From: Dysgonomonadaceae bacterium PH5-43
GTDB taxonomy: Bacteria; Bacteroidota; Bacteroidia; Bacteroidales; Azobacteroidaceae
Direction of reading: 5' to 3'
Length of the DNA stretch: 64,000 bases
Assembly: GCA_029916745.1 (NCBI GenBank)
Contig: JARXWK010000014.1
Location: 1 to 64,000, forward strand
The translations under genes were made by a program, and so were the position numbers. The notes under the pieces are model-generated. The model saw only the letters and a program-made list of their open reading frames with translations. It searched no databases and had not been told where the DNA came from. Below, piece after piece: positions 55,324 to 64,000 of this stretch. Positions within the stretch are counted from its first letter, which is position 1. Each line of letters opens with the position of its first letter.

Positions 55324-57195
55324 ATGAATAATCCTTTAGATTCAGAACGTATTGCGAATGAAAATGCGGCTGAGGATATGAGAGTAAACAATGTTTCTGA
55401 AGAAAACACAAGTGTTAATCTTGAAACAAATGAAGAAGTACAAGTTGTGGAAGAAAAAAAATCTATCGATTGTAGTTGTCTTACGAAAGAAGAAATAGTC
55501 GACCGATTGAGCGTTGTAGTTGAAGAAGGTGTTACCGAAAAAACAAAAAGTGAGGTAGAATCTTTGAAGCAGGCTTTCTATAAACTTAGAAAAATTGAAA
55601 TAGAAGAAGAAAAGAAAGAATTTTTGAAAGCAGACAATCAAGAAGAAGACTTTGTGCCGACAGAAGATCTTGCAGAAACTAAACTTAAGGAGCAGTTAAC
55701 TATATTCAGAGAAAAGAAAGCTACAATTATTGCTGAAGAAGAAAAGATTAAAGAAGATAATCTTAATGCTAAAAAAGAGATTATCGACAACATAAAAGAA
55801 CTTATCGAAAGTAAAGATGATTTCTACAAGGTATATAATGAGTTTAAGAAACTACAACAACAGTGGAAAGAAATAAAACAAGTTCCTGCCTCTGCTGTAA
55901 ATGACTTATGGAAAGAATATCAATACTACAGCGAAAAATTCTACGATCTGGTCAAGATTAACAATGAAATGCGCGACTACGACTTCAAGAAAAATCTCGA
56001 ACTAAAACAAAATCTTTGTGAAGTAGTAGAAAAACTTGATCAAGAAAAAGATGTAGTTTCAGCATTCTATCAGCTACAAAAATTTCACCAAGAATGGAGA
56101 GAAATCGGACCTGTTGCTCGTGAAATAAGAGAAGAAATTTGGTCTCGCTTCAAAAAAGCGTCTTCTGTGATAAATAAAAAACATCAAGACCATTTTGAAA
56201 CTTTGAGAAATTCTGAACAAAAAAATTTAGAAGAGAAAACGGCTATCTGCGAAGAAATAGAAGCTATAGACTTCTCAAAGCTTAATAGTTATAAAGAGTG
56301 GGACGAACAAAATAAAAATGTTATTAAGCTTCAAGAAAAGTGGAAAACTATAGGGTTTGCTCCAAAGAAACATAATGTCAAAATATTTGAAAGATTTCGT
56401 GCTGCTTGCGATAACTTCTTCCAAAAGAAAGGCGAATTCTATAAGAATATCAAAGACAATATGGAAACTAACTTGACTGAAAAAACAGCTCTTTGCGAAG
56501 AAGCTGAAGCTCTTAAAGATAGTCAAGATTGGAAATCTACAACAGAAAAGATGGTAGCTCTTCAAAAGAAATGGAAAACATCAGGTCCTGTTCCAAGAAA
56601 ATACTCTGATAATCTATGGAAACGTTTCATTGCTGCTTGCGATTATTTCTTTGAACAAAAGAATATACATTTCTCTTCTCAAAAAACAGAAGAAACAGAC
56701 AATCTAAATAAAAAGAAAGAAATTATAGCAAACATAAAAGCTATAGACGAAAGTATTCCATCTAATGAGGCTGTAAAAACTCTAAGAGCTTATATTTCAG
56801 AGTTTAATAGTGTCGGTTTTGTTCCTTTCAAAGATAAAGATAAAATTTATAAAGAGTTTAGAACAGAAGTAGACGCTCAATTCGACAGATTAAAAATAGA
56901 TGAATCCGAACGACGCTTACAATCATTTAGAACGAATGTTAAAGATATGATTTCGGGCGATAAACCGAAAAATAAATTATTTAACGAACGTGATAAATTG
57001 ATGAGAACTTATGAGAGAATTAAGAATGATCTTCAATCTTACGAAAACAATATAGGCTTCTTATCTATCTCGTCTAAAGGAGGAGGTGGCTTAGTAAAAG
57101 AGCTGGAAAAGAAAATTGAAAGTCTTAAAAGTGAGCTAATCTTAATAGAAAAGAAAATAGACACTATCGATCAAGCTTTAGATGCTCAAGATTGA
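55324..57195 (+). CDS. DUF349 coiled-coil protein
   Basis: 623 residues, highly charged, with several repeats of the DUF349 pattern, in which Trp-containing helices recur (WKEIKQVPASAVNDLWKEY; WREIGPVAREIREEIWSRF; WKTIGFAPKKHN; WKTSGPVPRKYSDNLWKRF). Long coiled coils are likely. DUF349 proteins have been tied to ribosome-associated functions in other phyla; here the role is unknown. It ends one base inside the pfkA ATG, overlapping the stop (TGATG). Confidence 0.85.
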   Translation: MNNPLDSERIANENAAEDMRVNNVSEENTSVNLETNEEVQVVEEKKSIDCSCLTKEEIVDRLSVVVEEGVTEKTKSEVESLKQAFYKLRKIEIEEEKKEFLKADNQEEDFVPTEDLAETKLKEQLTIFREKKATIIAEEEKIKEDNLNAKKEIIDNIKELIESKDDFYKVYNEFKKLQQQWKEIKQVPASAVNDLWKEYQYYSEKFYDLVKINNEMRDYDFKKNLELKQNLCEVVEKLDQEKDVVSAFYQLQKFHQEWREIGPVAREIREEIWSRFKKASSVINKKHQDHFETLRNSEQKNLEEKTAICEEIEAIDFSKLNSYKEWDEQNKNVIKLQEKWKTIGFAPKKHNVKIFERFRAACDNFFQKKGEFYKNIKDNMETNLTEKTALCEEAEALKDSQDWKSTTEKMVALQKKWKTSGPVPRKYSDNLWKRFIAACDYFFEQKNIHFSSQKTEETDNLNKKKEIIANIKAIDESIPSNEAVKTLRAYISEFNSVGFVPFKDKDKIYKEFRTEVDAQFDRLKIDESERRLQSFRTNVKDMISGDKPKNKLFNERDKLMRTYERIKNDLQSYENNIGFLSISSKGGGGLVKELEKKIESLKSELILIEKKIDTIDQALDAQD

Positions 57196-58208
57196 TGAGA
57201 ATAGGTGTATTATCTTCGGGAGGAGATTGTCCGGGTATTAATGCCACAATAAGAGGAGTAGGCAAAACGGCTTTGTGTCATTATGGTATGGAAGTTATTG
57301 GAATCAAAGACGGATTTCAAGGACTAATAAAGAAAGACTATATCCATTTGGAAGAAAAAGCATTGTCGGGTCTGCTCAACTTAGGGGGAACTATATTAGG
57401 GACATCTCGCGAAAAGCCTTTTAAGAAACTACTAAAAGAAGACGGAGATAAATCCAAAATCATTATTGACAGCTACCACGAACTTGGCTTAGATTGCTTG
57501 GTGTGTATTGGAGGTAATGGAACTCAAAAAACTGCTTACAAAGTTTCTCAATTAGGATTAAATGTTATTAGTATTCCCAAAACAATAGATAATGATGTTT
57601 GGGGTACTGATACTACTTTTGGATTCGATTCGGCAGTAGACATTGCCACGGAAGCCATAGATCGACTTCACTCAACAGCAAGCTCTCATAAACGAGTTAT
57701 GGTTATAGAGCTTATGGGGCATAAAGCTGGTTGGATAGCTTTGCACGCTGGGATAGCTGGAGGTGCCGATGTTATTCTTCTTCCTGAGTTAGGATACGAC
57801 CCAAACAAGATTATTCAAGCTATTACGGATAGAGCAAAAAAAGGAAAACAGTTCTCTATTGTTGTTGTTGCCGAAGGTCTAAAAATAGAAGGAGAGAAAA
57901 AGAATCCAGCACGATATATATCAAAGATGATAGAAGAAGAGACGGGCATAGAATGTCGAGAAATGATTCTGGGCTATGTGCAAAGGGGAGGAAGTCCTTC
58001 TGCTTACGACAGAAATCTGGCTACACGTTTTGGAGGCTATGCTGCAGACCTAATTGCAAATAAAGAATACAACCGAATGGTGTGCCTTAAGGCAGACAAA
58101 ATTGAATCTCTTCCACTGTCGGAAGTGGCAGGTAAATTGAAGTTAGTTACTCCAGATAACGAACTAATTCAACAAGGAAGAAAGATAGGTATTTCCTTTG
58201 GCATTTGA
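57195..58208 (+). CDS. pfkA: 6-phosphofructokinase
   Basis: 337 residues from the ATG at 57195. Motifs: GGDCPGIN (9-16), GGNGT (106-110), PKTIDND (128-134) and MGHKAGWIAL. Gly109 is where ATP-dependent enzymes keep Gly (position 104 in E. coli), while PPi enzymes have Asp. Lys129, in PKTIDND, is of the PPi or group III type. The pair suggests a group III, ATP-using enzyme, which I infer only from these residues. Asn108 replaces the usual Asp of the GGDG motif. Confidence 0.93.
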   Translation: MRIGVLSSGGDCPGINATIRGVGKTALCHYGMEVIGIKDGFQGLIKKDYIHLEEKALSGLLNLGGTILGTSREKPFKKLLKEDGDKSKIIIDSYHELGLDCLVCIGGNGTQKTAYKVSQLGLNVISIPKTIDNDVWGTDTTFGFDSAVDIATEAIDRLHSTASSHKRVMVIELMGHKAGWIALHAGIAGGADVILLPELGYDPNKIIQAITDRAKKGKQFSIVVVAEGLKIEGEKKNPARYISKMIEEETGIECREMILGYVQRGGSPSAYDRNLATRFGGYAADLIANKEYNRMVCLKADKIESLPLSEVAGKLKLVTPDNELIQQGRKIGISFGI

Positions 58209-58234
58209 TAATTCTTTCTTTTATTGTATTTTTG
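58204..58234 (+). promoter_or_regulatory. Promoter of ffh
   Basis: TTTG (58204-58207), 19 bases, TATTTTTG (58227-58234). The -33 box overlaps the pfkA stop codon. An excellent match to the consensus. Confidence 0.65.
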
Positions 58235-58264
58235 TAGTCTGAAAAATAAAAATCATAAAATATA

Positions 58265-59596
58265 ATGTTTGAAAATTTAAGTGATAGATTAGAACGGTCG
58301 TTTAAGCTACTTAAAGGTGAAGGTAAAATTACCGAAATAAATGTAGCTGAAACACTAAAAGATGTTCGCAAGGCATTGTTAGATGCCGACGTAAATTATA
58401 AAGTTGCAAAATCGTTTACTGACACTGTAAAAGAAAAAGCATTAGGAGCTAATGTGCTTACAGCCGTTAAACCAAGCGAGTTAATGGTTAAGATAGTTCA
58501 CGATGAACTTACAGAACTTATGGGTGGCGAAACAGCCGAACTAAACCTAACACGCAAACCTGCAGTTATATTAATGTCGGGATTACAAGGGTCTGGTAAA
58601 ACTACTTTCTCTGGCAAGCTGGCAAAAATGCTTAAAGAGAAGAAAAGCAAAAAGCCTCTTTTAGTAGCCGACGATATTTACAGACCTGCTGCTATAGACC
58701 AATTAAAAGTTCTTGGAGAACAAATAGGAGTAGAAGTTTATTCAGAGCCTGAAAATAAAAACCCTATAGAAATTGCTCTTAATGCTATTAAACACGCAAC
58801 ACAAAAAGGTTGCGATGTAATAATCATAGATACTGCTGGTCGATTAGCTATCGACGAACAGATGATGAACGAAATAGAATCTATTAAGAAAGCAGTTAAT
58901 CCCGACGAAATATTATTCGTTGTAGATTCTATGACAGGGCAAGATGCAGTTAATACAGCTAAAGAGTTTAACGAAAGATTAGATTTTACAGGAGTTGTAC
59001 TAACTAAATTAGACGGAGATACTCGCGGTGGAGCTGCTCTTTCTATTCGTACAGTAGTAAACAAACCTATAAAGTTTGTCGGTACTGGAGAAAAGATGGA
59101 TGCAATAGATCCATTTCACCCTAAACGTATGGCCGACCGTATTCTTGGTATGGGAGACATCGTTTCTTTAGTAGAAAAAGCACAAGAACAATACGATGAA
59201 GAAGAAGCTCGCCGTTTACAAAAGAAAATTGCTAAAAATCAGTTCGACTTCAACGACTTTCTTTCGCAAATAAACCAAATCAAGAAGATGGGTAATCTTA
59301 AAGATTTGGCAGCTATGATACCAGGTTTAGGTAAAGCTATTAAAGACGTAGACATCGACGATGATGCTTTCAAGAGTATTGAAGCTATTATTTATTCTAT
59401 GACTCCAGAAGAAAGAGCTAACCCTGGTTTACTTAATGGAAATAGAAGAGCTCGTATTGCAAAAGGGAGTGGAACCAATGTTGCCGATGTAAACAAACTT
59501 CTTAAACAATTTGAAGAGACTCGTAAGATGATGAAGCTTATGACAACTTCAAAGAAAGCACCTGGCAAAGGAGGCTTATTCAAACGAAAAAGATAA
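58265..59596 (+). CDS. ffh: Signal recognition particle protein
   Basis: GTPase that carries ribosome-nascent chains to FtsY. 443 residues. The N domain is followed by the G domain with [15 protein letters not shown] (about 107-121), DTAGR and [14 protein letters not shown]. The Met-rich M domain is at the end, with PGLGKAIKD and Lys/Arg-rich tail. SRP RNA is not seen in the window. It precedes folD by 11 bases. Confidence 0.97.
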   Translation: MFENLSDRLERSFKLLKGEGKITEINVAETLKDVRKALLDADVNYKVAKSFTDTVKEKALGANVLTAVKPSELMVKIVHDELTELMGGETAELNLTRKPAVILMSGLQGSGKTTFSGKLAKMLKEKKSKKPLLVADDIYRPAAIDQLKVLGEQIGVEVYSEPENKNPIEIALNAIKHATQKGCDVIIIDTAGRLAIDEQMMNEIESIKKAVNPDEILFVVDSMTGQDAVNTAKEFNERLDFTGVVLTKLDGDTRGGAALSIRTVVNKPIKFVGTGEKMDAIDPFHPKRMADRILGMGDIVSLVEKAQEQYDEEEARRLQKKIAKNQFDFNDFLSQINQIKKMGNLKDLAAMIPGLGKAIKDVDIDDDAFKSIEAIIYSMTPEERANPGLLNGNRRARIAKGSGTNVADVNKLLKQFEETRKMMKLMTTSKKAPGKGGLFKRKR

Positions 59597-59607
59597 ACAA
59601 CAATACA

Positions 59608-60486
59608 ATGAAACTAATAGACGGAAAAGCTGTAGCTGCTACAATCAAACTTGAAATAGCAGAAGAAGTAAAACAAATAGTTGCCAATGGAGGTAAAAGA
59701 CCTCATCTTGCGGCAATATTAGTAGGACACGATGGTGGTAGCGAAACTTACGTAGCAAACAAAGTAAAAACTTGCGAAGAGGTTGGCTTTAAGTCTTCTT
59801 TAATAAGATACGAAGATAATGTTACAGAAGAAGAGCTGTTAAATAAGGTGCAAGAGCTTAACAATGATGCCGACGTTGACGGTTTTATTGTTCAACTACC
59901 TTTGCCTAAGCATATTTCTGAACAAAAGGTTATTGAAGCTATTGACTTTCGTAAAGATGTTGATGGTTTTCACCCTGTTAATGTAGGGCGTATGTCTATT
60001 GGTCTTCCTTGTTTTGTGTCGGCAACTCCTGCGGGAATACTCGAACTTCTTAAGCGTTACGATATCGAAACTTCAGGTAAACACTGCGTTGTGTTGGGAA
60101 GAAGCAATATAGTAGGTAAGCCTATGGCAACACTAATGATGCAAAAAGCTTATCCTGGCGATTGCACAGTAACTGTTTGTCATAGTAGAACAAAAGATAT
60201 AAAGAAATACACTTTAGAGGCTGATATTATTATAGCAGCATTGGGAGTGCCGGGCTTCTTAAAAGAAGATATGGTAAAAGAAGGAGTTGTTGTTGTAGAC
60301 GTAGGAACAACAAGAGTACCTTCCGACAAAACTAAGTCGGGATTTAAGCTAAGTGGTGATGTTTGTTTTGATGAAGTTGCTCCAAAATGTTCGTATATCA
60401 CTCCTGTTCCAGGCGGAGTAGGTCCGATGACTATCATTTCTTTAATGAAAAATACGCTTCTTGCAGGAAAAAGATCTATTTATTAA
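59608..60486 (+). CDS. folD: Bifunctional methylenetetrahydrofolate dehydrogenase/cyclohydrolase
   Basis: Interconverts one-carbon folates. 292 residues with [13 protein letters not shown] (catalytic Lys), [23 protein letters not shown] and [10 protein letters not shown]. Normal length. It follows ffh closely and is likely co-transcribed. Confidence 0.96.
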   Translation: MKLIDGKAVAATIKLEIAEEVKQIVANGGKRPHLAAILVGHDGGSETYVANKVKTCEEVGFKSSLIRYEDNVTEEELLNKVQELNNDADVDGFIVQLPLPKHISEQKVIEAIDFRKDVDGFHPVNVGRMSIGLPCFVSATPAGILELLKRYDIETSGKHCVVLGRSNIVGKPMATLMMQKAYPGDCTVTVCHSRTKDIKKYTLEADIIIAALGVPGFLKEDMVKEGVVVVDVGTTRVPSDKTKSGFKLSGDVCFDEVAPKCSYITPVPGGVGPMTIISLMKNTLLAGKRSIY

Positions 60487-60505
60487 TATTTTTCTCAACT
60501 AATGC

Positions 60506-60535
60506 TTGACAAATAAAATAAAAGTAGTACCTTTG
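60506..60535 (+). promoter_or_regulatory. Promoter of the tRNA-His gene
   Basis: TTG (60506-60508), 19 bases, TACCTTTG (60528-60535), about 28 bases before the tRNA. It is a close match to the Bacteroidetes consensus, and the tRNA is therefore a single-gene transcript. Confidence 0.7.
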
Positions 60536-60562
60536 CACCGCTGATTAAGCAAATCAGAATAT

Positions 60563-60637
60563 GGTGGTTGTAGCTCAGTTGGTTAGAGCATCAGATTGTG
60601 GTTCTGAGGGTCGCGGGTTCGAATCCCGTCTTCCACC
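60563..60637 (+). tRNA. tRNA-His (anticodon GTG)
   Basis: Full cloverleaf: D arm TAGCTCAGTTGGTTAGAGC, anticodon stem TCAGA/TCTGA with loop TTGTGGT (anticodon at 60598-60600), and T arm GCGGG TTCGAAT CCCGT. The extra G at -1 (60563) and C73 are typical of tRNA-His. The acceptor stem GTGGTTG/CTTCCAC has two U-U mismatches (5-68 and 6-67). CCA is not fully encoded; the genomic sequence after C73 is CAT. Confidence 0.93.
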
Positions 60638-60641
60638 CATT

Positions 60642-60672
60642 AAAAAAGCATTTCTTAGGAGATGCTTTTTTG
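60642..60672 (+). terminator. Terminator of the tRNA-His gene
   Basis: AAAAAAGCAT pairs with ATGCTTTTTT around a loop of about 11 bases, ending in a T run directly after the tRNA. A plain intrinsic terminator. Confidence 0.75.
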
Positions 60673-60750
60673 TTTTTGACTCTTTCCTTCTTTAATTTTT
60701 AGTTTATTCAACTATCTTTGTAGCCATATAACTTTAATTGACACACAATA

Positions 60751-62649
60751 ATGAAAACAATAATTGATCTTTTTGAAGAAAGCGTCCACAAATTTACCAA
60801 TAATACCTTCCTCTGGGAAAAGAAAACAGATATATTTGAACCACTAACTTATATTCAAACAAAGAAACAAGTGCTCCGATTAGCAGGAGGCTTAATAAGT
60901 ATGGGTATAAAATCTGGCGACAAAGTAGCCCTTTTGTCAGAAGGTCGAAATGATTGGGTTATTGGGGAATTAGGAATCCTTTACACTGGAGCAGTAAACG
61001 TGCCTCTATCTATTAAACTCGAAGAAAGTAATGATTTAATATTTCGCATACAGCACTCCGAATCTCGTTTTATAATTACTTCAAAAAATCAATTAAAGAA
61101 GATAAGAGCCATAATAAATGATTGCCCTTTAGTAGAAAAAGTAATAATATTCGACAATATTGATGCTTACGATGGCAAAGAGGTTCCTTATGAAAATGTA
61201 TTAACGCTTGGAGATAAATACCTTGAGACAAATAAAGACGAACTGATTAAATTAAGTCAAGCTATAAAAGGCAATGATATGGCTAACATTAGTTATACAT
61301 CAGGAACTACCGCAGACCCTAAAGGCATTATGCTTTCACATCGCAACTACACAGCCAATGTAGAACAGGCAATGTCTTTAATAAAGATTAATCCAAGCGA
61401 TAGTAATCTTATAATAATTCCTCTCGATCATTGCTTCGGACACGTTGCGGGCTTTTACTCCTTTATGGCTTACGGAGCTAATGTTGCCACAGTACAAGTA
61501 GGACGAACGCCAATGGAAAGCTTGAAAAATATTCCTCTTAACATTAATGAATTTAAGCCTACAGTATTGATGAGTGTGCCTGCCTTAGCGAAAAACTTCA
61601 GAAAAAATATAGAAAACACTATCCGTAAAAAAGGGAAGAACACCGAAAAACTCTTCAATCACGCCCTTAAGGTTGCATATGCTTACAATAAAGAAGGTTA
61701 TAACAAAGGAGGGCTATTCCAACTTCACAACAAGCTGATGCTAAAGATTTACGACAAGTTGATTTTCTCTAAAGTAAGAGAAGGTTTAGGCGGACGATTA
61801 AAATTCTTTATCGGTGGAGGTGCTTTGTTAGATATCGAACTTCAACGCTTTTTCTATGCCATTGGCATTCCAATGTTTCAAGGATACGGATTAAGCGAAG
61901 CCACTCCTGTTATTTCGTCTAATAGTATGAAGAAACACAAGCTGGGTTCTTCTGGAGCTTTAGTCAAAAATCTGAAACTTAAGATTTGCGACCAAGATGG
62001 GAAAGAACTTAAGAAAGGTCAAAAAGGTGAGATTGTTATAAAGGGAGAAAACGTAATGCTCGGTTATTGGAAAAACCCTACAGCTACAGCAGAAACAATA
62101 AAAGACGGATGGCTACACACTGGCGATATGGGGTACTTGGATAAAGATGGTTTTTTATACGTTCTCGGACGCTTCAAAAGTTTACTTATAAGTAGTGATG
62201 GCGAAAAATACAGTCCCGAAGGAATAGAAGAAGGCATCGCCGACACTACTAAATACATTGATCAAATGTTGCTTCACAACAATCAAGACCCATATACTGT
62301 AGCTTTGATAGTTCCCGATAAAGAACAACTTAAAAAATACATAGAGCGTATTAAGCCCGGCTTAGCGTGGGAAAGCAAAGAAGCTAAAGAATTAGCATTG
62401 CTTAAACTACAAGACGTAATAAACAGATATAAAAGTGGCGGAGTTTCGGCAGGCGAATATCCCGAAAGATGGCTTCCCGCTGCCATTGCTGTGTTGCCTG
62501 AAGCTTTCACGGAACAAAATCAGCTATTAAATTCTTCCCTTAAGATGGTAAGAGGTAAGATTGAAGAGAAATATGCCGACCGTTTACAATATCTTTATAC
62601 CCCGGAAGGTAAGAATATCGTTAACGAAAAAAATATCGAATCGATTTAA
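60751..62649 (+). CDS. Long-chain acyl-CoA synthetase (AMP-binding)
   Basis: 632 residues of the ANL superfamily. It activates a fatty acid to acyl-AMP and then acyl-CoA. The ATP motif is YTSGTTADPKGIMLSH (about 185-200). Further motifs are GYGLSEATPV, the TGDMGYLDKDG hinge and LGRFKSLLISSDGEKYSPEGIEE, in which the adenylation Lys is expected later. Preceded by a -7 box TATCTTTG (60713-60720). No neighbour tells the chain length. Confidence 0.92.
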   Translation: MKTIIDLFEESVHKFTNNTFLWEKKTDIFEPLTYIQTKKQVLRLAGGLISMGIKSGDKVALLSEGRNDWVIGELGILYTGAVNVPLSIKLEESNDLIFRIQHSESRFIITSKNQLKKIRAIINDCPLVEKVIIFDNIDAYDGKEVPYENVLTLGDKYLETNKDELIKLSQAIKGNDMANISYTSGTTADPKGIMLSHRNYTANVEQAMSLIKINPSDSNLIIIPLDHCFGHVAGFYSFMAYGANVATVQVGRTPMESLKNIPLNINEFKPTVLMSVPALAKNFRKNIENTIRKKGKNTEKLFNHALKVAYAYNKEGYNKGGLFQLHNKLMLKIYDKLIFSKVREGLGGRLKFFIGGGALLDIELQRFFYAIGIPMFQGYGLSEATPVISSNSMKKHKLGSSGALVKNLKLKICDQDGKELKKGQKGEIVIKGENVMLGYWKNPTATAETIKDGWLHTGDMGYLDKDGFLYVLGRFKSLLISSDGEKYSPEGIEEGIADTTKYIDQMLLHNNQDPYTVALIVPDKEQLKKYIERIKPGLAWESKEAKELALLKLQDVINRYKSGGVSAGEYPERWLPAAIAVLPEAFTEQNQLLNSSLKMVRGKIEEKYADRLQYLYTPEGKNIVNEKNIESI

Positions 62650-62653
62650 GATT

Positions 62654-63276
62654 TTTCTCTACTTACTTATTTTCATAAAACTTCTCTTTTTTCTATTATT
62701 TTGATATTATCGACCTTTTGCGTCATTTAAGAGAGGGATCAAGATAGTAAGCAAACTACCCCCGATAGGCAACTATCTGTAATATCTTAACTCTCGGAGA
62801 AGAGCGTAAAAATGAGCGAGTGGACAAATGGACGGCTCTATCTCTCTTAAGAAGCACTTCGCAGCTATTAGGAGAACCACCTTATCTTTGTTACTAAAGA
62901 GGCGAGCTGCTTCTTACAAGATACCCCTTGTCTCTCTTAGCAGATACCCCTCGCCTTTGTTAGTAGATAGGCGAGCTGTTTCTTTGTAGAGACCCGATGC
63001 CGCTCTTCGTAGAACGGTCTCGTCTGTATACTTAAGACACCCCATCGTTCTTAGTAGAGAGACCTCGCCTATCTCAGTAGAGAGAGCAGGGGTCTCTTAG
63101 TAGAGAGAAGCCCCTAAGTGAAGCTTTGCATTTTTTGAACTAAGAACTAAGAGTGAAGAACTAAGAGTTGGCGCGAAGCGACAAGCTCGCAGTTAAAAAC
63201 TAAAAGATAAAAGTTAGGGTTACCCAAAGGGTAAAAATTCCATAGCCGTACGGTGAGCGAAGCGTTGCCTACGGGG
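62654..63276 (+). repeat. Long modular intergenic repeat, copy D
   Basis: The most complete copy and the main content of the 720-base gap before the next gene. It starts five bases after the acyl-CoA ligase stop. The left module (62654-62860) holds TTTGATATTAT and CTCGGAGAAGAGCGTAAAA. The array (about 62860-63110) carries around eleven units of CTCTTAGTAGAGA or variants, such as ATAGGCGAGCTG spacers. The end motif CCTAAGTGAAGCTTTGCA, alpha (63137-63186), beta (63191-63213) and gamma (63220-63275, GCGAAGCGTTGCCTACGG at the end) follow in order. No ORF is present. Copy D agrees with C over nearly all of the array. Confidence 0.9.
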
Positions 63277-63369
63277 GACCGTTGTTGAGCTACAGATGAA
63301 AAGTGTGAAGGGTGCAAATCGAAAGGCAAGATATAATAAAACCTGTCTTTCTGCGTTTATTAAAACGTG

Positions 63370-64000
63370 ATGAAGAAATATTTATTAGCAGCAGTTGTAT
63401 TGGTTTTAGGGTTTACTAATGTTTTTGCTCAAATGCAGAAAATAAAGAACCAACCTTATGGTGATCAGAAGTTATATCACTTCGGTATTACTGTGGGAAT
63501 GAACTTTCAGGATATAGATATTACCAATTCAGGTATGCAGACTGATGGTGAAACTTGGTTTGCAACTATACCCAATTATTCGCCAGGCTTTAGTGTGGGA
63601 TTATTGGCTGACTATTATCTAAACCACTTCTTGAATTTAAGAGTTACTCCTACGCTTCATTTTGGCGACAAAAACTTCCAGTTTATAGAGCAAGAGACTG
63701 GTAAAATACATAAAGCTTCTATACGCTCTAATTATTTACATATACCGGTCGACTTAAAGGTGCGTTCTTTACGGCTTAATAATTATCGTCCTTATTTTCT
63801 TGTGGGTGCTTATGCCGGTTTAGATTTAGGACGACAAACTGATAAAGTTGTTTATCTTAAAGCTATGGATTACGGAATTAATATAGGTATAGGTTGCGAC
63901 TTTTATATGCCTATTATTAAGGTTGTTCCTGAGTTAAGATTTAGCTTTGGTTTAGGAAATATTATAGAAACTAAACGAACCGACTTAACGGATATGAGTT
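63370..64000 (+). CDS. porT: PorT-like outer-membrane protein, type IX secretion (3' end beyond window)
   Basis: 210 codons are visible and the frame is open to the window end. A signal peptide (KKYLLAAVVLVLGFTNVFAQ) is followed by YHFGITVGMNFQDI, then YSPGFSVGLLADYYLNHFLNLRVTPTLHFG and a barrel pattern like PorT/SprT of P. gingivalis and F. johnsoniae, needed for type IX secretion. The identification is by eye. It starts about 94 bases after copy D. Confidence 0.75.
   Translation, partial: MKKYLLAAVVLVLGFTNVFAQMQKIKNQPYGDQKLYHFGITVGMNFQDIDITNSGMQTDGETWFATIPNYSPGFSVGLLADYYLNHFLNLRVTPTLHFGDKNFQFIEQETGKIHKASIRSNYLHIPVDLKVRSLRLNNYRPYFLVGAYAGLDLGRQTDKVVYLKAMDYGINIGIGCDFYMPIIKVVPELRFSFGLGNIIETKRTDLTDMS

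Noticed and set aside
63147-63329. Minus-strand 60-codon ORF in copy D
   Set aside because: It lies across alpha, beta and gamma modules and is not conserved in the other copies.

Overview
The window looks like a chromosomal segment of an AT-rich member of the Bacteroidota, most likely order Bacteroidales. Evidence for this: the -7 box TAnnTTTG with an upstream TTTG or TTG recurs in front of genes; Shine-Dalgarno sequences are weak; the division cluster has the Bacteroidales form; and the families DUF4270, DUF4374, DUF349, 6-bladed beta-propeller, large two-domain IspG and PorT are all typical of the phylum. I cannot name the genus.

Layout. 1-8.9 kb: an MG2-type cell-surface protein, uvrA, a small membrane protein, mnmA, a CDGSH/acetyltransferase pair and an MBL-fold hydrolase. 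9.1-24.7 kb: a complete colinear dcw cluster, mraZ-rsmH-ftsL-ftsI-murE-mraY-murD-ftsW-murG-murC-ftsQ-ftsA-ftsZ, then a YqeY gene. murF and ddl are absent. Most joins are overlaps or a few bases, so it reads as one long unit for wall precursor synthesis and septation. A candidate MraZ box lies in front. 24.7-28 kb: a compact promoter/terminator unit, metG and a convergent SDR gene. 28-30.4 kb: an eroded accessory region with a repeat element, a lipoprotein remnant, a 5'-truncated beta-propeller gene, two small membrane proteins and a copied piece of nadK. 30.4-39.6 kb: CBS protein/nadK, then exbB-exbD-tonB-DJ-1, then a TonB receptor, DUF4374 lipoprotein and PepSY membrane protein arranged like the xenosiderophore system XusABC. 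Energy supply and iron uptake are therefore neighbours. 39.6-44.4 kb: a GDP-mannose-forming nucleotidyltransferase, two rRNA methyltransferases and a GH10-like lipoprotein. 45.3-48.6 kb: beta-propeller, TlpA-like thioredoxin and panC. 48.7-62.6 kb: housekeeping genes (GT5-like protein, DUF4270, rpoN, gcvH, purE, ispG, DUF349, pfkA, ffh, folD, tRNA-His, acyl-CoA ligase). The window ends inside a PorT-like gene, which suggests a type IX secretion system.

The most unusual feature is a family of modular intergenic repeats. Three long copies (about 28.04-28.55, 44.59-45.19 on the opposite strand, and 62.65-63.28 kb) each contain a conserved left module, a degenerate array of short hairpins built on CTCTTAGTAGAGA, and up to three right-hand modules (called alpha, beta, gamma here). 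Single modules also occur alone at the left edge, before uvrA and between tlpA and panC. There they supply the stop codons of both convergent genes. I know of no named element with this structure and see no ORF in it. It is the best candidate here for something undescribed. All homology statements are made by eye from the sequence; no database search was run.
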